Assembly (NCBI GenBank): GCA_022592435.1
Contig: JABYQS010000080.1
Location: forward strand, 1-64,000
Direction: 5' to 3'
DNA from: Cerioporus squamosus
Lineage: Eukaryota; Basidiomycota; Agaricomycetes; Polyporales; Polyporaceae
Length of the DNA stretch: 64,000 nt
The translations under genes and the position numbers were made by a program. The notes beneath the pieces are model-generated. The model made no database searches, was not told where the DNA came from, and was given only the letters and a program-made list of their open reading frames with translations. Of the stretch, positions 46,688-57,753 are shown piece by piece (positions within the stretch are counted from its first letter, which is position 1; every line of letters begins with the position of its first letter).

Positions 46688-47848
46688 CCCGAATGACTAT
46701 CCAAATGTCTGCGGAGATGTCCTGTACACGTTCGTCGTTGTCCCCGCAGCGTCGGGCGTCGAGGGCGGCGGGAAGGGTCCGGTGGCTGGAGGTGGCTGGG
46801 CTGTGGCTGACGAGCTGGCGGGGTCTCTCCAAGCCACACACGCGTCTCTTCGCGGTTCCGAACGCTCCGGCGCATGTGACCGAGCTGTGACCATCCCTGT
46901 CACACGCCTTACCGTGACCTCGGCGGACTTTAGGGTCGTCAATGTCTTTGGCAAGTCTTTCGACCGCGAACAGGGTAAGTATGCCATGGTCCAGGTGAGG
47001 CACCAACACTCCGAGTATATACATGGTACTAACTTGTTGCGAGTGACAGTCAACCCAGACACCCATCGCACGCCCGGATCGCAGGTGGCCGCCTACTAGT
47101 AGTCTCGTCCCAGTACAGCCCAGTAACCACTAGGATTCCATTGGATTGCACCTGCGCCCGTTCAGCAACTTGCGAGCTCTGCAGGCTCGTCCCAATCGAA
47201 CCATAGATTGCTGTGAGTTGTTTCTTGTTTCTCAAGCGGTCTTTCACGCTCCGGGGTCGAGGCGGCCCTGACATCTACATGATTGAGCCGTCCAGTGTCC
47301 TAGACGTCGGTGGACGAGATGGACCTCCTCAGAGTCTCGCGCCAGTCTAGATTCCAATTTCGATGCGGATGCATCCACAAAATGACCATGGTTGGAAGTG
47401 GTGTATAGCCCCACTGGTCTGTATCGTGACGGCACTTCATAAGTTTCATCGGTGTTCATGGGCCCTATTGAAATCAGTTCACCACCGATCGGTGTTCGAG
47501 TCGCAATGCAGACCGAAACTTTGTCGGAGAGCATTGCATCGCGAATCAGTCCGCTCAGACCCAGCTCGTCAGGTACATCGCGTTGCAATCCTGACCGCTC
47601 GGAGACGGACTTCGTACATCCTATGGTCGATTCGTCGGGACGACCTGGGATCCGCTGCCGCGTGGACCGCGTCGAAGAGCAGATCAACTGCAGGGGTTCA
47701 TGTCGAGCGTGCACCCGAAATGCATATAAGGAGAGCTACAGTACGCTGGTAGTTCCCCATCCTTCCTCCTTCTTCGTTCCTGGTGAACGTCTTTCTCCGT
47801 CACTTGCACCCTGCATTGACCATCTCCTCCTCTTCGCGCTTCATCGCC
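46688..47848. other. Divergent promoter region between the zinc-finger and kinase genes
   Basis: About 1.2 kb. Frames of up to about 180 codons exist on the minus strand (46521-47066 and 47244-47714) but lack domains and overlap plus-strand frames. The right end has a TATAAGG box and a pyrimidine-rich tract (about 47757-47783) serving the kinase. Confidence 0.5.
47725..47731 (+). promoter_or_regulatory. TATA-like box of the protein kinase gene
   Basis: TATAAGG lies about 120 nt upstream of the ATG at 47849 and is followed by a CT-rich tract, the common fungal core-promoter arrangement. Confidence 0.45.
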
Positions 47849-49079
47849 ATGTCCCTCGCCTCTGACACTCTCCCTAACTTCACCGGCTGCACCTTCGATA
47901 AGCGCTATGAGCTCACCAAAATGCTCGGGTCTGGCACCTACGGCGTCGTCTACAAGGCCATCGACCTTCGCGCGGACCCCGAGTCTGACTCGCGTTTCCG
48001 CGCCATCAAAATCATCAAGAAGCAAGGCCGCTCATCTGCAGAGATCGAGACCGTGCGTCGCGAGGTCACTCTGCACGGCTTTGTCTCCGACCACCCCAGT
48101 GTCGTCACCCTCTACGACTGCATTGAGGACACCAAATACTTCTACATCATCCTCGAATACATTCCTGGTGGAGATCTCTTCGAGCAAATCTGTGACAAGG
48201 GGGCCTACGTTAACAACGACGAGCTGCTGCGCAGCGCGTTCCTCTCCCTCCTCGACGCCGTGGAGGCATGCCACGACGCCAGGATCTCTCATCGCGACAT
48301 CAAGCCTGAGAACGTCCTTACTACTGCGGACGGTTCGAAGGTCTTTCTCGCCGACTTCGGTCTCGCTACTACTAAGCGTATGACCGAAGAGCACGGCGCC
48401 GGTACCTCCATCTATATGGCCCCTGGTAAGTTACAGCATCGTTTCCTCGTATACCCCTCGCTCATGAACTATGGCAGAATGTCTGGACACCGGATCAGGC
48501 CCGTACTGCACACGCTCTACCGACGTCTGGGCCCTCGGGGTTATCCTCGCGAACATGATCAGCTCGCGCAACCCCTGGCAGAAGGCCACCCTCAAAGACA
48601 AGGGCTTTGCCCTCTATGTCGATAACCACGATTTCCTCTACGACATCATGCCCATCTCCGAGGAGGCCCACACCATTCTCCAGCGCATCTTCACCATCAA
48701 CCCCCTGCGCCGCATCACCCTCTCCAAACTTCGTCGCGCCGTTGCGAACGTCCCGACGTTCTTTCGGCCCGTCAAGGCGCAGGCCGCCGAGATCCCGACG
48801 AAGACGCGTACGCTGTCGAACAAGGCCACAGAGTTTGATACTCTGGCCCAGGAGCTCGATCTCCCCTGCGTCACCCGTGCCAACACCACTTCCTGCACCG
48901 AGTCCACTACCACCACGCCCGAGCTGAGCCCCTCGTGCTCACGCTCGACATCCCAGGACTCGGATACGGAGGATAGTGGCGCCATCACCCCTCCGGAGGG
49001 GCTTGATATCCCGAAGTCGGCTGTGCCGAAGGATCTCGAGAGCGTCCAGGACCGTCTGAACGCCCTCAGTGTCGAGTAG
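47849..49079 (+). CDS. Serine/threonine protein kinase, Ran1/Pat1-like
   Basis: Protein kinase of 392 aa from two exons (47849-48425 and 48478-49079) joined by a 52-nt intron that gives YMAPECLDTG. Catalytic features: glycine loop GSGTYG at 27-32, lysine in RAIKII (Lys54), hinge ILEYIPGGDLFEQI, HRDIKPEN at 148-155, ADFGLAT with DFG at 169-171, and APE at 191-193, then DVWALGVILANM. All essential residues are present, so it should be active. The C-terminal 110 residues are Ser/Thr-rich and acidic. The sequence most resembles fungal Ran1/Pat1-Ksp1-type kinases, which act in nutrient signalling and control of meiosis; that function is inferred from family only. Confidence 0.92.
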
Positions 49080-49273
49080 ACGGACGACCACGATTGATGA
49101 TACCCACATAGAACCATCGACATGCGCACGGACTCAGCGCCATTATTTCACTGTACAACACCATCGTGACATACACTTCAGTCATATCATTATTCTATTT
49201 ATGCAACAGTCGAGACATTCACTGGTGTGCGTGTGCGAGCGAGAGCAACTACCGGGAGGTATAGTAATGCGGT

Positions 49274-50515
49274 TTACTTCTCGCCACGCAGCTGCCCGGA
49301 GTCGGCGTCCGTAGCGTTATCGACGCCGGTCGTTGAGGAGCCCATGGTGAAACTCAAGGTGGTGAGACGACTATGCTTCTGTTGCGGGCCTGAACTGAAC
49401 TCCATACTCGGCAGCGAAGGCGTATCCATCGTCCTCGCTGTCCACGCCGTACCGTCTGCAACCCGGTAAATAATCAAGTACGTCGCGATTTGCTAGGACG
49501 GAGAGTCAGAGAGCGTCCACACAAAGACGGCAGAGCCTTACCTGTGCAGGTCCGGCGAACGCTAGCCACACTTGGTTGATCGGCTTGTTGAGGGCGTATG
49601 AGATGAGGAAGGCGATGGCGAACACGGAGTACAGCGCCGCAGACTCCACAAAGAAAGTCACGAGCGAGAGGTAGTGCTGTACGTGCTCAGCAGGTAGGAA
49701 CCTGAGGTGCGTGCGGCGGTAGGCCAGGAGCCGGGCAACGATGAGGATGGTGAGGATAATGTTGAGCCCAAATGAGAGCGCGTAGTATGCGGTGCCGAAC
49801 GCGAGCGGTTTCTTGCTGTACAGCGAAAGGCCGGGGTGGGTAGACTCGAGCGTCCAGAGCGTACCCATGACTGCGAGCACGGTCATCCAGATAAGTCTCG
49901 CCTTCTGGAAGTGAAAGGCATCTTGGCTCACCGAACGATGCCATCAGCACGGTGAACGGAAACAGGACGACGGCGTAGGCCACGGCTCGTCCCGAGGCGG
50001 TCCAGATGACCCAGCAGCGCCAGAGCTAGTACGGCCGCCTATGAGTCGAGGATGAGTGTGATGTTCGGTTGGCTTACCACGAGGAGATCGCAAAGAAAGG
50101 TGATGATGAACACAGTCGAGTCGAAGAGGACGTCGACCGGCTGACTCTGGGTATCCAAGAAGTAGACCCAAGGACCTCCGGGGTAGTTGCGGTTCTCGAT
50201 GTACATCTCCTGGACAGTGCGCGCCTGAACAATGCTGGTGATCGTCTGCACGGTGAGCAGCAGGCTGATGTAGCCCAGAAGGATGCGGGTCTTCATGCTT
50301 CTGTGCCGTTGCTTCCAGAGGTAAAGTGCGCATTTCGCCCAGAGGATGAGCTGAACGCCTGGACGAAACTTGCCGTCAGTTACTTCCAATGAGCCAGCAT
50401 AAGTAGAGCGGCACGAACCATAGCCGACCCCAGAGACGAAGTCTCCAGCTAAGAAGAACCTCTCAATGTTGATGGTATTCTCATCCTCGTTCGGCCCATA
50501 ATAGGGTGTCGACAT
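49274..50515 (-). CDS. Basidiomycete seven-helix membrane protein, unnamed family
   Basis: Membrane protein of about 340 aa whose start, MSTPYYGPNEDENTINIERF, resembles a family I associate with basidiomycetes but whose function is unknown. Hydrophobic helices: VQLILWAKCALYLW, ILLGYISLLLTVQTI, DSTVFIITFLCDLLV, VAYAVVLFPFTVLMASF, LSFGLNIILTILIVARLL, YSVFAIAFLISYALN and ATYLIIYRVADG. Between them, NRNYPGGPWVYFL is a characteristic extracellular-loop motif. The Ser/Thr-rich tail ends at 49274-49276. Introns keep frame at every junction I checked. A TATAAAG box lies 63 nt upstream. The gene converges with the kinase gene (194-nt gap). Confidence 0.85.
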
Positions 50516-51954
50516 AGCAGGTAGTGCTCAGAGTAGACCCGTGTCGAGGGGAATTCCCGCGACATGCCAGCCTCGTACTTTATATCTGCGACCACTGACA
50601 CTCAATGCAGTATTTGCTCGAAATTCAGGGCGCTCGCGACTGCGGGGAGGCCGGACGACGCTCATACTGGAACATGCGGGGCTGGCTTCTTGATTCGCAC
50701 TGTCAAAGAACAGACAAGTCGCGGCCCGTGATGAATTTCTGAGGGCTGCGCAACCGATATGCATCCTGAATGCGGACTGTCTCCTCACACGAATGCCCAA
50801 GGAGGACGAGTGATATGGCTGGGGGCCGCGACATCACCACCTGAGTATGCTCCATGGTGATGGGCGCGTCATCTATCTTGTCAATTGTCAGCCACTTCCT
50901 ATGCAACTGCCCTGCAAGGATGTAACAGTCGTCCATACCTTGCGATGGATGGGCCTTCTAGACGACTGAACTCTCGTCAAGTGGAAGACAGCCTGTGAGA
51001 CGAGCCAGGACACACCTCACCTCGAGCAGAGCACATGATGGGACCAATGAAGGCGGCGAATAGCCGGCCATCTTGTGATGTGACAGGTCCGTGTACTGTT
51101 AGGTACGTGGTCCTCTGATGAGTACTTGCGGGCACTGGGCGACGTCCTGGGAACCACTAAGTGGCTGCAGTGGGTTGGTGGGTACCAATGGAGGGAGTCG
51201 GATTTTTGGGATGAGATGTTCAGGAATACAAATAGAGAAAGCGTCTCAGAATGACTGCCCGCAGAGCTTTATAATCGAGACACTGTTGAGACGGTGGTGG
51301 TACATACCATGGAGCAGAGCGTTGCGCTCTGGGGTCTGTGCTGTTCAGACTACTAAGCGCGGCTGAATGTGGAAGGAAGGGTGGACGCATTAGCGCCCAT
51401 GAAGCACCTTGCCTTCCTTCCACACTCCTCTCACATATCCACAAAGCGCACACGCCTACTACTCCACTTTGTCCGATAGCGACCGAGTTAGCGCCATTGG
51501 ACTTGACGGAACAGCTCCCTCGCGCTCAAGCCTCAGCGTCGGCCCTTCTGCGGTGACGCGTCGAGTACTGCCAGTAAGTACGCGCCCGACCCGGCACCTC
51601 GGGGCTCGGCAACCTCTGGTGCCCGAGCCCCGGTCTTGGAGAGTCCTCTCGCTTCTTGAACTAGGAAGCGAGCCGCCCAACGACTTCAGCGCCATGAATC
51701 TCAATGGAATGCATGATCCCTCTTACCCACATGATCTACACTCGATTCACCGACCGGAGACCCACTACGACCCGTACTTCTTACTACCTTGCGAAGCTGC
51801 TTCTGACTAACGACGCACACTGACCCACGGCATTCCGAGTACTTCTACAAACAATGAATAAAAGGAGGGTTAACCCTGCGCGGCCACACTGTGACTTACC
51901 TGCGCGAGTCCGCCGTCTTCGTACGCCTGAGGAACCAGTATATCAGCGAACGTC
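50516..51954. other. Divergent promoter region between the seven-helix and NAD(P)-binding genes
   Basis: About 1.4 kb. TATA-like boxes lie at both ends. The longest frame (51409-51810 plus) has no domain and I do not call it. Confidence 0.5.
50578..50584 (-). promoter_or_regulatory. TATA box of the seven-helix gene
   Basis: TATAAAG on the minus strand, 63 nt upstream of the ATG at 50515. It is a strong consensus match at a typical fungal distance. Confidence 0.5.
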
Positions 51955-53271
51955 ATGGCGAGCAAGACACCCATATTCCTCACTGGGGCAACAGGCAAGC
52001 GTTTCTCAGGCTTCAGTCATAAGTATGAGGAGCTCATGAATGCTGATTTCCAGGCTACATCGGAGGCGCTGTCCTCGCCCGACTTCTCAATCATCCCAGT
52101 GCCAGCACTTTCGAGATAACAGCTCTCGTCCGCAACGCCGAGAAAGCCAAGGTCCTCGAGTCCAAGTTTGGCGTCAAGGCGGTCGTTGGGAAGCATGAAG
52201 AATTTGACAAGGTCGAACGCCTAGCCGAGAACGCCCATATCGTGTTCAACCTCGTCAGCTAACTCGCGTCTGGCTCATAGTGGTCTCCACTGATCGAGTT
52301 CTCTACAGGCGGAGGCTGATCATGTCCCATTCATGAAGGCGATCCTGGGCGGCCTGCGAAAGCGGCATGCCAAGCTCGGAGACCTTCCGATCCTCATGCA
52401 CACGGTAAGTCTGACTTCATAGCATCTGCTGACATCCGGCTTACGAAAACCCATTCACTCGACAGTCTGGTACCGGCTTGTTAGCCGACGATGCGCGTGG
52501 CCAGTACGCAACGGATATAATCTACGACGACCTCAACATCGAGCAGTACAAAGCTATCCCCGACACAGCCGTCCACCGCAATGTCGATCTTCTGGTCATC
52601 AACGCAGATGTCGAAGGATACGCGCGCACATATATCGTCCCGCCTTCCTGTATATACGGCATCGCCAAACATCCGCTCGTCGACGCGGGCGTATCGAACC
52701 CCCACTCTATCCAGATCCCAACAATCATCGAGGCTTGTCTTGTGCGCAAGCAGGCAGGTGTCGTGGGCAAGGGCAGGTCACTCTGGCCGGACGTTCATAT
52801 CGACGACGGTAAGTCCTTCAGGGATCGCGAAGTTGTTGTTTCACATCGACTGACAATTCCTCCTGTGCAGTCGCAGACCTTTACATCGTTCTTTACGATG
52901 CCATCGTCGCCAATCCCGAGAAGGTCGGTCACGGGTGGGAGGGCGTCTTCTTCGGGGAGAATGGCGAGCACAGCTGGTACCAAATCAGCAAAGCGATCGG
53001 CGAAGCAATGGTCGCTCTGGGGATCTCCACGAACCCCGAGCCAACCTCTTTCACCAAGGAGGAGATGGTGACGTACTTCGGCAGCGAGCAGTGGGGCTGG
53101 TACAACAGTTCGAACTCGCGCTGCCGCGGAAACCGTGCGCGTGCCTTGGGTTGGAAGCCGAGGTACACTACGGAGAATCTGCTGGCGAGCATTCAGAGGG
53201 AGGTGGAGGAGATCGCGAAGAAGCCTCGGCGCGAACCACCCTTCTGGCCAGGCATTCCGGCGACGAATTGA
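51955..53271 (+). CDS. NAD(P)-binding Rossmann-fold protein, NmrA/epimerase-like (paralogue 1)
   Basis: Predicted soluble oxidoreductase-like protein of the extended short-chain dehydrogenase/NmrA type. It starts MASKTPIFLTGATG, then YIGGAVLARLL, together forming the GxxGxxG dinucleotide loop. Later blocks: ALVRNAEKAKVLESKFGVKA, FMKAILGGLRKRHAKLGDLP, HTSGTGLLADDARG, IYGIAKHPLVDAGVSNPHS and ALGWKPRYTTENLL. The first intron (51995-52053) starts with GC rather than GT (ACAG then GCAAGC), a GC-AG intron; both paralogues use GT at this site. The second intron has a weak GTCAGC donor. The C terminus, after the shared IAKKP, adds about a dozen residues rich in Pro and Arg. The gene is closest to paralogue 3. 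Enzymatic activity is unknown. Confidence 0.9.
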
Positions 53272-53573
53272 TCGAGGAGGTAGTCCATGTTCGCCGCTCG
53301 AGCACTACGGTACTGGCTGTATGGCATCCCGCGCAGTATAAAAAGGACCCTGTGTTGACAAAACTCTCACTTTCTTCCCGGAAGAGGCTGCAAACCACCC
53401 CCGCCGCACAATATGCAAGCGGGAGCAAGGAGGAGTTGGCTAGCGTTGATATGACGAGTTTAATGGGTCCGACGCATATATGCAGTACCCAAGTCCAGTG
53501 CAGATGAAGCTGAAGGTTGGCATTGCATATGTATCTTCTGACGGTTATCGACCAACTACTCCTGACTCCGAGG
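53272..53573. other. Convergent gap between NAD(P)-binding paralogues 1 and 2
   Basis: About 300 nt between two stop codons. It contains no gene; the 3' UTRs of both transcripts must lie or overlap here. Confidence 0.5.
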
Positions 53574-54883
53574 CTAGTTCCCGCCCGCAGCTTGCTTCTT
53601 CGCAGCCACCTCCACCTCGTAGTAGACACTGTCAAGCAGGTCCTTCGTGTTATACTTCGGTTTCCAGCCCAACGTCTTCCTGCCGCGGTCGGCGCGGCAC
53701 CGCGTGTTGGAGAAGAGTATGGAGACTACGTAATCGCTCCCGAAGAACTGCAATTGCTCTTCGGGAGTCATCTCAGTAGGCTCCGCGTTGTCCGCACGAC
53801 CAAGCTTGACGAGGGCCTCGCCGATCGACTTGCAGATGTCATACGCTTTGACCTCGTCGGCTTCGACGAAGTAGTAGCCCTCGCGACCGTGGCCGAGTTT
53901 CGAGGGGTCGGCGAGGACGGCGTCGAAGAGCAAGTAATACAACTCGGCCGCTGGGGGAAGGTTTCATGCGTCAGTTCGTATATGGATACCGCTCGGAGAA
54001 AGCCAACTTACTGTCGTCGATGTGCACGGCCGGCCAAACCGAGGCTCCAATGCCGACAATACCCGCCCTCCCTCGCTTGTAAAATACGTCTGCCATCCAG
54101 GGAATGGCGATTGAGGAGGTCTTCGAGATGCCAGCGTCGTAGAACGGTCCTGTCGCAGTCCCAAAGATGAGGCCGGGGAAGACGAGGTACGAGCGCACAT
54201 AGCCTTCGGTATCGGCTGAGATGGCAAGCAAGTCGACGACGTGGTGAGGAGCGGAGGGAGGGAGTGCGTCCAGGGCCGCGATGTCGAGGTCTGAGACGAC
54301 CTTGTCGGAGGTAAAGCGGCCACGGGCGTCATCCATGAGGACTGCCGTCCCCGACTACAGGTATGGTCAGACAATGCGATGACGAATGCAATACGTGTCA
54401 CTGTGTGCTCACTGTGTGGATAAGGATTGGCAAGTCTCCCAGCTTTTCATGGCGCGCCTTAAGGCCAGCGAGTATGGCCTTCATAGCGAGCTCATGATCG
54501 CAATCAGCCTTGTGATGCAGGTCAGTTACGCTGGGATAATCCAGAGAAGATGGGCGGGACCGCTTACAGTATGGATAACGATGTGTGCTTTCTCCGCCTG
54601 TTCAGTGAGCTTGTCGGTGTCCTCCAGGGAGCCCTCGACAACCTTGAGACCAAACTCGGCCTCGAGCAGCTTGGCCTTCTTCGCATCACGGACTAGTACG
54701 GTGACGTCGAACGTGCTTGCTCGGGGGTGGTTAAGGATGCGCTGAAGGACAGAGCCTCCGATATAACCTGAGAGGACGCAATGTAAGGGATTGTGTCAGT
54801 AATAGCCTGTGTTCAGCCCAACGATGTCGTAACCATTCACCAGTAGCGCCTGTGTAGAAGATCGAGATTCTATCGGACGACAT
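53574..54883 (-). CDS. NAD(P)-binding Rossmann-fold protein, NmrA/epimerase-like (paralogue 2)
   Basis: The most divergent of the three paralogues and inverted relative to its neighbours. It starts MSSDRISIFYTGATG, splices in the same phase to YIGGSVLQRILNHP, and continues VTVLVRDAKKAKLLEAEFGL. Later exons carry MKAILAGLKARHEKLGDLP, HTSGTAVLMDDARGRF, YLVFPGLIFGTATG and, near the end, LGWKPKYNTKDLLDSVYYEV, stopping at 53574-53576. Five exons with introns in the same places as the paralogues show a common ancestral gene. The dinucleotide-binding loop is intact, so it is probably functional. It diverges from paralogue 3 across an 1.1-kb promoter region. A TATATAT element lies about 92 nt upstream of the start. 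Substrate unknown. Confidence 0.9.
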
Positions 54884-56014
54884 CGTTTCGAGTATGTTCT
54901 CAGTGGACAGACAGGTGACGCGGATGCGAGAGTCAGGACGTTGAAACGAGGAGCTCTCTGTGAACTGCTGCCCGTATATATGTGAGCCATCACTAGCACT
55001 CTGGCACAATCTAAATCCAAGTTCAGCTTACAAAGCCTCTGGTTTCAAAGCCCTATAGTAGGGGTCATATCCCGCAAATCGGGGACTGACCGACTTCTCG
55101 GACTCGGAGGCCTGAACCCCGCCCGTACTTATTTTCCGTCAGCATCTCGTATACTGACCGCGTGTGGGGCACTCAAAGTGAACGCTGCAACACGGCCACA
55201 CGCGGAAACAGCCTGCGATAGTGAGTATCGATCGATTTCGACCCGTATGTGATGTCGACAGGTAAGTGCTACATATGGCAGTTCTGCGCATGTTGAAGTC
55301 GTCAGCTCAACGTGTTCGTAACTCGATCAGGCTTCAAGTTATACACTCACACAGTTTGTTCCACCCCCAAGCTGCTAGATGAGCGGTAGAGGCAGGTTGC
55401 TATGAAGCTCAAGTTCTAGTCACGGCGGTCGAGGTTCGACCTGGTTCGACGTAGGCACAGGTCAGGTTCTACCTCCGTTCCCACCGGCATCGGGCCCGGG
55501 ATGGCGCGGGTCTAGCGCCGTCATCGTCCTTTGAACCACACCGTCTAACCTATGCGATCGCAGCCTGCTAGCATCCACTACATACATCATCCTTCTTCAT
55601 TGTCCCGAAATGGCGGCCATGCGGGAGAAGTGAGAATGCATTTGATATCAGGCAGTTGAGTACCTTCAATACTACCTTCAATCGGTCTGCCAGGCATGCA
55701 TCCATCTTTGTCCATCCTTCTGGGAGAGGAGCGGAGTGTGATGCTACGGACATCTTCGTGAACTTTCGATCGCTGTGATGTTGAGAGTCTTGAGACCTAT
55801 TCACTGACGAACAGAGTCTCTATCCAGCCGTTCGATTGGTTCATCGATCGTATCCTATGACGTGCGATACCGATTCCGGACTGCAAGAAGCTTCAGCACA
55901 CACGCTTGGTAAGACAAGTTGTCTGACAAAGCACACCGTTGCCAAGGCATATATACCTCCAACGACACGGTTGAAGCGATTCATCCACTACTACTCGTGC
56001 AGACTGTGAATTCC
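54884..56014. other. Divergent promoter region between NAD(P)-binding paralogues 2 and 3
   Basis: About 1.1 kb. TATA-like boxes lie at 54975-54981 and 55950-55956, one for each gene. A cluster of GGTTCGAC/AGGTTC steps at about 55430-55475 superficially resembles a tRNA B box, but no cloverleaf partner was found. No gene. Confidence 0.5.
55950..55956 (+). promoter_or_regulatory. TATA box of NAD(P)-binding paralogue 3
   Basis: TATATAC lies 65 nt upstream of the ATG at 56015, consistent with a core promoter. Confidence 0.5.
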
Positions 56015-57298
56015 ATGGCGACCAAGACCCCTATCTTCCTCACTGGCGCGACTGGTAGGTCGTCTTTTCACATCTGACGTCCGTCCCGGATGCTCACCAG
56101 GACGGGACCAGGCTACATTGGAGGCGCTGTCCTAGCTCGACTACTTAGCCACCCTAGCGCCAGCACGTTTGATATAACTGTTCTTGTCCGGAACGCCGAG
56201 AAGGCCAAGATCCTCGAGTCCAAGTTTGGCGTGAAGGCCGTCGTTGGCACACATGCTGAGCTCGACAAGGTCGAAAGCCTGGCCGAGAATGCGCATGTCG
56301 TTCTCGAGCTCGTAAGTTACTCCCTACGCCGTTACATGTGACATCGCTGATTTCGAACTTCACTGTGCAGGCGGAGTCGGATAACGTCCCGTTCATCAAG
56401 GCAATTTTAAGCGGCCTACGGAAGCGGCACGCCAAGCTTGGAGACCTTCCGATCCTCATCCACACTGTGCGTGCATCTACATCCTCCGACGTTCGGCTTG
56501 CTTTACTGACGAGCCTTTTGCTGCATAACAGTCTGGCACCGGCCTGTTGACGGACAACGCGCGCGGCGAGTACGCGACTGAGACCATCTACGATGACCTC
56601 AACGTCGAGCAGTACAAGGCTATCCCGGACACCGCGTTCCACCGTGACGTCGATCTCTTGGTCATCAACGCAGATGTCGAGGGTTACGCGCGCACGTACA
56701 TTGTCCTTCCATCGACGATTTATGGCATCGCCAAACATGCCCTTACGGAAGCGGGAGTCTCGAATCCTCACTCCATTCAGATTCCGACGCTCATCAAGGC
56801 TTCACTTGCGCGGAAGCGGGCGGGCGTTGTCGGCAAGGGCAAGGCGCTCTGGCCGGACGTTCACATTGACGACAGTGAGTACCCGTGATAACAGTCATGG
56901 TCATCATACAGCCACTTACATGTATTCCCTCTTATGCAGTTGCCGACCTCTACATTGTTCTATACGATGCCATCGTCACCAACCCCGAGAAGGTCGGTCA
57001 CGGCTGGGAAGGTGTCTTCTACGGAGAGAACGGCGAGCACAGCTGGTACCAGATCAGCAAGGCTATCGGGGAGGCCCTGGTTGCTCTCGGCATCACCACC
57101 GATCCGGAGCCTACGCCTTTCACCGTCGAGGATTTTGAGAAGTACTTCGGCGGCGAGAAGTGGGGCTGGTACAGCGGCACGAACTCGCGTTGCCGTGCGA
57201 ACCGTGCGCGTGCATTGGGGTGGAAGCCGAAGTACACGACGGAGGACATGTTGAAGAGCATCCGGCCGGAGGTGGAGGTATATGCGAAGAAGCAGTGA
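56015..57298 (+). CDS. NAD(P)-binding Rossmann-fold protein, NmrA/epimerase-like (paralogue 3)
   Basis: Third member of the triplet and the near twin of paralogue 1. It starts MATKTPIFLTGATG and joins across a GT-AG intron (donor GTAGGT) to YIGGAVLARLLSHPSAS. Two possible acceptors, CACCAG and GACCAG, lie 11 nt apart; only the second keeps the Rossmann loop. It continues VLVRNAEKAKILESKFGVKA, FIKAILSGLRKRHAKLGDLP, HTSGTGLLTDNARGEY, NADVEGYARTYIVLPSTIYG and WKPKYTTEDMLKSIRPEVEV, ending YAKKQ at 57298. It is followed 455 nt downstream by the complete ABCA transporter in the same orientation. Function unknown beyond dinucleotide binding. Confidence 0.92.
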
Positions 57299-57753
57299 AC
57301 AGAGCAGCCTGAGGAAGTCGATACCTGAACACGATGTACTAGTACGATAACTCGCCAAGACATACAGCATGATATACCCAACGTGAGCTGGCTAGAGGTC
57401 TGACTTCAGAGCGGTCCACTAACTGGTAAGTGCATACAGTAAGTGGTACTAGGCTCAGTCCTTCCGGTGTCGGAGGCAAATGCCAGTGCCGACTCAGTGC
57501 CGAGTTCATAGGCGCTCGTTCCCTTGGCGGTGGGATACCAGCTGCGCGGCCTGCCACGGACGACATGTCTGCATGCAAATATACCCCGCCTTCCCCTCGA
57601 ACAGACACTCCCAGACACCTCCAGATTTCTCTCTCTCTGAACTATGTGTACTTGACCCGATAGGTCACTGCTCGTCTGCCCAGGAACCCGACTACGACGC
57701 TCTCCGGCATCCTTCGCACCTGGTATCTTCGGAAGGCAGGAGGTTCGGACAAG
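57299..57753. other. Intergenic region / ABCA copy 2 promoter
   Basis: About 455 nt. An AATATACC element lies near 57579-57586 and CT-rich stretches precede the ATG at 57754. No gene. Confidence 0.5.

Noticed and set aside
46521..47066. 181-codon minus-strand frame overlapping the start of the zinc-finger gene
   Set aside because: Its frame cannot be spliced to the zinc-finger exon without an immediate stop; the nine-codon first exon MVRQQAKQT can.
51409..51810. 133-codon plus-strand frame before the NAD(P)-binding triplet
   Set aside because: No domain, an antisense frame of comparable size, and a position in a divergent promoter region.
55430..55475. GGTTCGAC-type steps resembling a tRNA B box
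   Set aside because: No matching A box at the right distance and no acceptor stem could be folded.
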